In this document: positions 5,793 through 7,435 of the stretch, piece after piece
Numbering within the stretch: the first letter of the stretch is position 1
Layout of the letters: every line of letters begins with the position of its first letter
Source of the DNA: a bacterium
GTDB lineage: Bacteria > Calditrichota > Calditrichia > RBG-13-44-9 > J042
Direction: 5' to 3'
Length of the DNA: 7,435 nucleotides
Assembly: GCA_015494485.1 (NCBI GenBank)
Contig: WGBF01000173.1
Span: 1-7,435, forward strand
The notes under the pieces: generated by a model
Database searches by the model: none
Seen by the model: the letters and a program-made list of their open reading frames with translations, nothing else
What the model was told of the DNA's origin: nothing
Program-made: the position numbers and the translations under genes

Positions 5793-7435
5793 GTGAAAAC
5801 CATCGTCCACCGCGTCATCTTCTGGGTACTTTTTGCTACAACCATCCAGGCGCAAATTCAACATTTTCCCACCGAAGCATACGGGGACCAGCTGGTAATT
5901 GGCATGCTTCGGCAGCCGGAGCTTCAACTCAACCCATTTAACATCCAGAATTCCGCAGAAAAGGATATTATTCGCCTGATTTTTGGCGGGGGGCTTATCC
6001 AGGCACCGGACAAATTTGCAGCGCCTCCCGCATTAATTGACCGTTTCATTTTTATTCCCGGCGGTCAGAACAACCGCTATTGGCGCCTGGTATTAAAACG
6101 CAATATCTTTTTCCACAATGACCATGACATGCGCAATTCCGATGTAAAATTCACATTTGAATTTTTAAAGAAATACGGGGGGCAAATCTTAAACCGCCGT
6201 ATTGATTTCCGCAACATCGCAGAAATCCGCATTCACGGGGATCTGGAGCTGATGTTTGTGCTCCACCGGCCCGACCGCAATTTCGATAAAAAATTCTCCG
6301 ACATCCCCATTTTGCCCCGGGAATATTACGAAGAAGCCATAGAAAAAGGTTTTAACATTTTTTCGGAAAAACCGCCCATCGGCATCGGGCCGTTTGTTTT
6401 TGAATCCCGGACTCCCAATCAAATTCAACTGGTGACCCATTCCCGTTATTACAACGGACGGCCCTTTCTGGATGGCGTACGGATTCGGTTTTTTGACGAT
6501 GAACAGCAAATCATTGACGGCCTGGTCAACGGCAACGTGGATTATGCGGAAATTTCCGATTTGCCCACCGCAGAACGGGTTCATGAAATTTTAGGTAACC
6601 GGATTTTGTTGTTTACGGTTCCCCGCTCTTCCCGCAAAATTTACTTTATTTTGTTAAATACCCGCAAATTCCCCTTTGAAGATAAAGCAACCCGTGCAGC
6701 ACTGGAAAGCATTCTGAACAAACAATTGATTGTAAACCGCCTGCTGCCCAATATTGGTTCGGTGGCGCAAACCCTCATCCCGCCGGATAACAAATATTAC
6801 TTTGAAGAAGCATTCCGGGACCAGTACAATCCCGGGCGGGCACAGGTGCTGCTCCAACAAACCGGATGGCAACTAAACCAACAATCCGATTTGCTGGAAC
6901 TGGACGGGCAACCATTTCGGTTTCAACTTATTTTTGCCAAAAACTCCCCTCTGGAAGAAAGCATTGCCCGCACCCTGAAGATTACCCTGGGTGAACTGAA
7001 TATTGACATGGTGCCGGTGCCGGTGAATCCGATGGATAAAGACCGGCTGATTCAGACAGGGGATTTCCAGGCGATTCTTTGCAGCTACGAATTTGACGAC
7101 CGCGCGCTGTTTCAGGCCGTGGACCATTTTTACTTCCACACACTGCGGGGGGATGTCCAAAACGTGAATTACCGCAATCGCTTTCTGGACAAAATGTTTT
7201 CCGTTGCCTATCGGGATGCTTCCATCTACCCGCAACTGTTCAAGCGGTTTCAATTTTATTTACGTCGGGACCATCCTGTGATTTTCCTGTTTTTCAGCAA
7301 CCGCATTATTATTGCTGTGGATAGCCGGTTTCACAATGTGCGCACAACGTACAAAATGGGTGACCAGTTTTTTTACCGCTTACGCCCTCTGGAGAACTGG
7401 TTCGTCCCCAAAGAGTTACAAAAATATCATTTAAA
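5793..7435 (+). CDS. ABC transporter substrate-binding protein, family 5 (incomplete at right edge)
   Basis: Predicted periplasmic extracytoplasmic solute receptor of the DppA/OppA/NikA family (SBP_bac_5), which delivers peptides or metal complexes to an ABC importer. Start: GTG 5793 with AAGGGGA (5777-5783) upstream; an in-frame TAA at 5763-5765 excludes long extensions. Residues 1-20 are a Sec signal peptide (cleavage likely after TIQA) with no lipobox cysteine, so the protein should be free rather than a lipoprotein. Family landmarks: VIGMLRQPELQLNPF (35-49), SDVKFTFEFLKK (116-127, the 'DVxFSxE' region), PPIGIGPFVFES (194-205), VNGNVDYAEIS (245-255), FILLNTRKFPFEDKATRAAL (285-304), LIPPDNKYYF (328-337) and YNPGRAQVLLQQTGW (345-359). 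547 codons are present and the frame is open at base 7435; since the family usually has 500-600 residues, the stop is probably close beyond. The substrate cannot be told from sequence, and permease genes, if linked, lie downstream of the window. Confidence 0.88.
   Translation, partial: MKTIVHRVIFWVLFATTIQAQIQHFPTEAYGDQLVIGMLRQPELQLNPFNIQNSAEKDIIRLIFGGGLIQAPDKFAAPPALIDRFIFIPGGQNNRYWRLVLKRNIFFHNDHDMRNSDVKFTFEFLKKYGGQILNRRIDFRNIAEIRIHGDLELMFVLHRPDRNFDKKFSDIPILPREYYEEAIEKGFNIFSEKPPIGIGPFVFESRTPNQIQLVTHSRYYNGRPFLDGVRIRFFDDEQQIIDGLVNGNVDYAEISDLPTAERVHEILGNRILLFTVPRSSRKIYFILLNTRKFPFEDKATRAALESILNKQLIVNRLLPNIGSVAQTLIPPDNKYYFEEAFRDQYNPGRAQVLLQQTGWQLNQQSDLLELDGQPFRFQLIFAKNSPLEESIARTLKITLGELNIDMVPVPVNPMDKDRLIQTGDFQAILCSYEFDDRALFQAVDHFYFHTLRGDVQNVNYRNRFLDKMFSVAYRDASIYPQLFKRFQFYLRRDHPVIFLFFSNRIIIAVDSRFHNVRTTYKMGDQFFYRLRPLENWFVPKELQKYHL

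Noticed and set aside
6189..7253. Several minus-strand frames across the right part of the window
   Set aside because: They lie opposite the continuous plus-strand family 5 substrate-binding protein frame, whose motifs appear in the correct order.

Overview
The window looks like a chromosomal contig end from a Gram-negative bacterium of the wider FCB group. Calditrichota is my leading guess; Ignavibacteria, KSB1 or Marinimicrobia-type lineages are possible. The main clue is that two secreted proteins end in a type A type IX secretion (T9SS) sorting domain with the QNYPNPFNP signature typical of these phyla. Coding DNA is of roughly balanced base composition, while the leftmost ~280 bases are strongly AT-rich. 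The phylum call is inference from protein style; no database search was possible.

Layout. Bases 1-16 match the Illumina Nextera/Tn5 transposase adapter and are almost certainly not genomic. Bases 17-283 are AT-rich, with a possible edge-truncated minus-strand ORF and a candidate promoter. A 22-codon leader ORF (284-352) with its own ribosome binding site ends inside the ribosome binding site of the first large gene. That gene (365-2173) encodes a secreted seven-motif VCBS/FG-GAP beta-propeller with a C-terminal sorting domain. After an intrinsic terminator (2186-2222), a second secreted protein (2265-3752) has an NHL/SMP-30-like propeller and the same kind of sorting domain. A hairpin at 3776-3809 ends this gene and probably also the convergent operon that follows.

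On the minus strand, smpB (5074-5550) and tyrS (3835-5055) form a tight two-gene translation unit: the tmRNA partner SmpB for ribosome rescue, and a type 2 tyrosyl-tRNA synthetase. Divergent from smpB, a GTG-started gene (5793 to the right edge, incomplete) encodes an exported family 5 ABC substrate-binding protein (DppA/OppA/NikA-like). It has a near-consensus sigma-70 promoter with a perfect 8-bp inverted repeat lying over the -10 box.

How the parts relate. The left half is cell-envelope or secreted cargo, presumably exported by Sec and then T9SS machinery encoded elsewhere. The centre is housekeeping translation and the right is periplasmic solute capture. I found no phage, CRISPR, transposase, toxin-antitoxin or RNA gene. 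The most interesting unexplained points are the leader ORF coupled to the first secreted protein and the operator-like palindrome in front of the substrate-binding protein gene.
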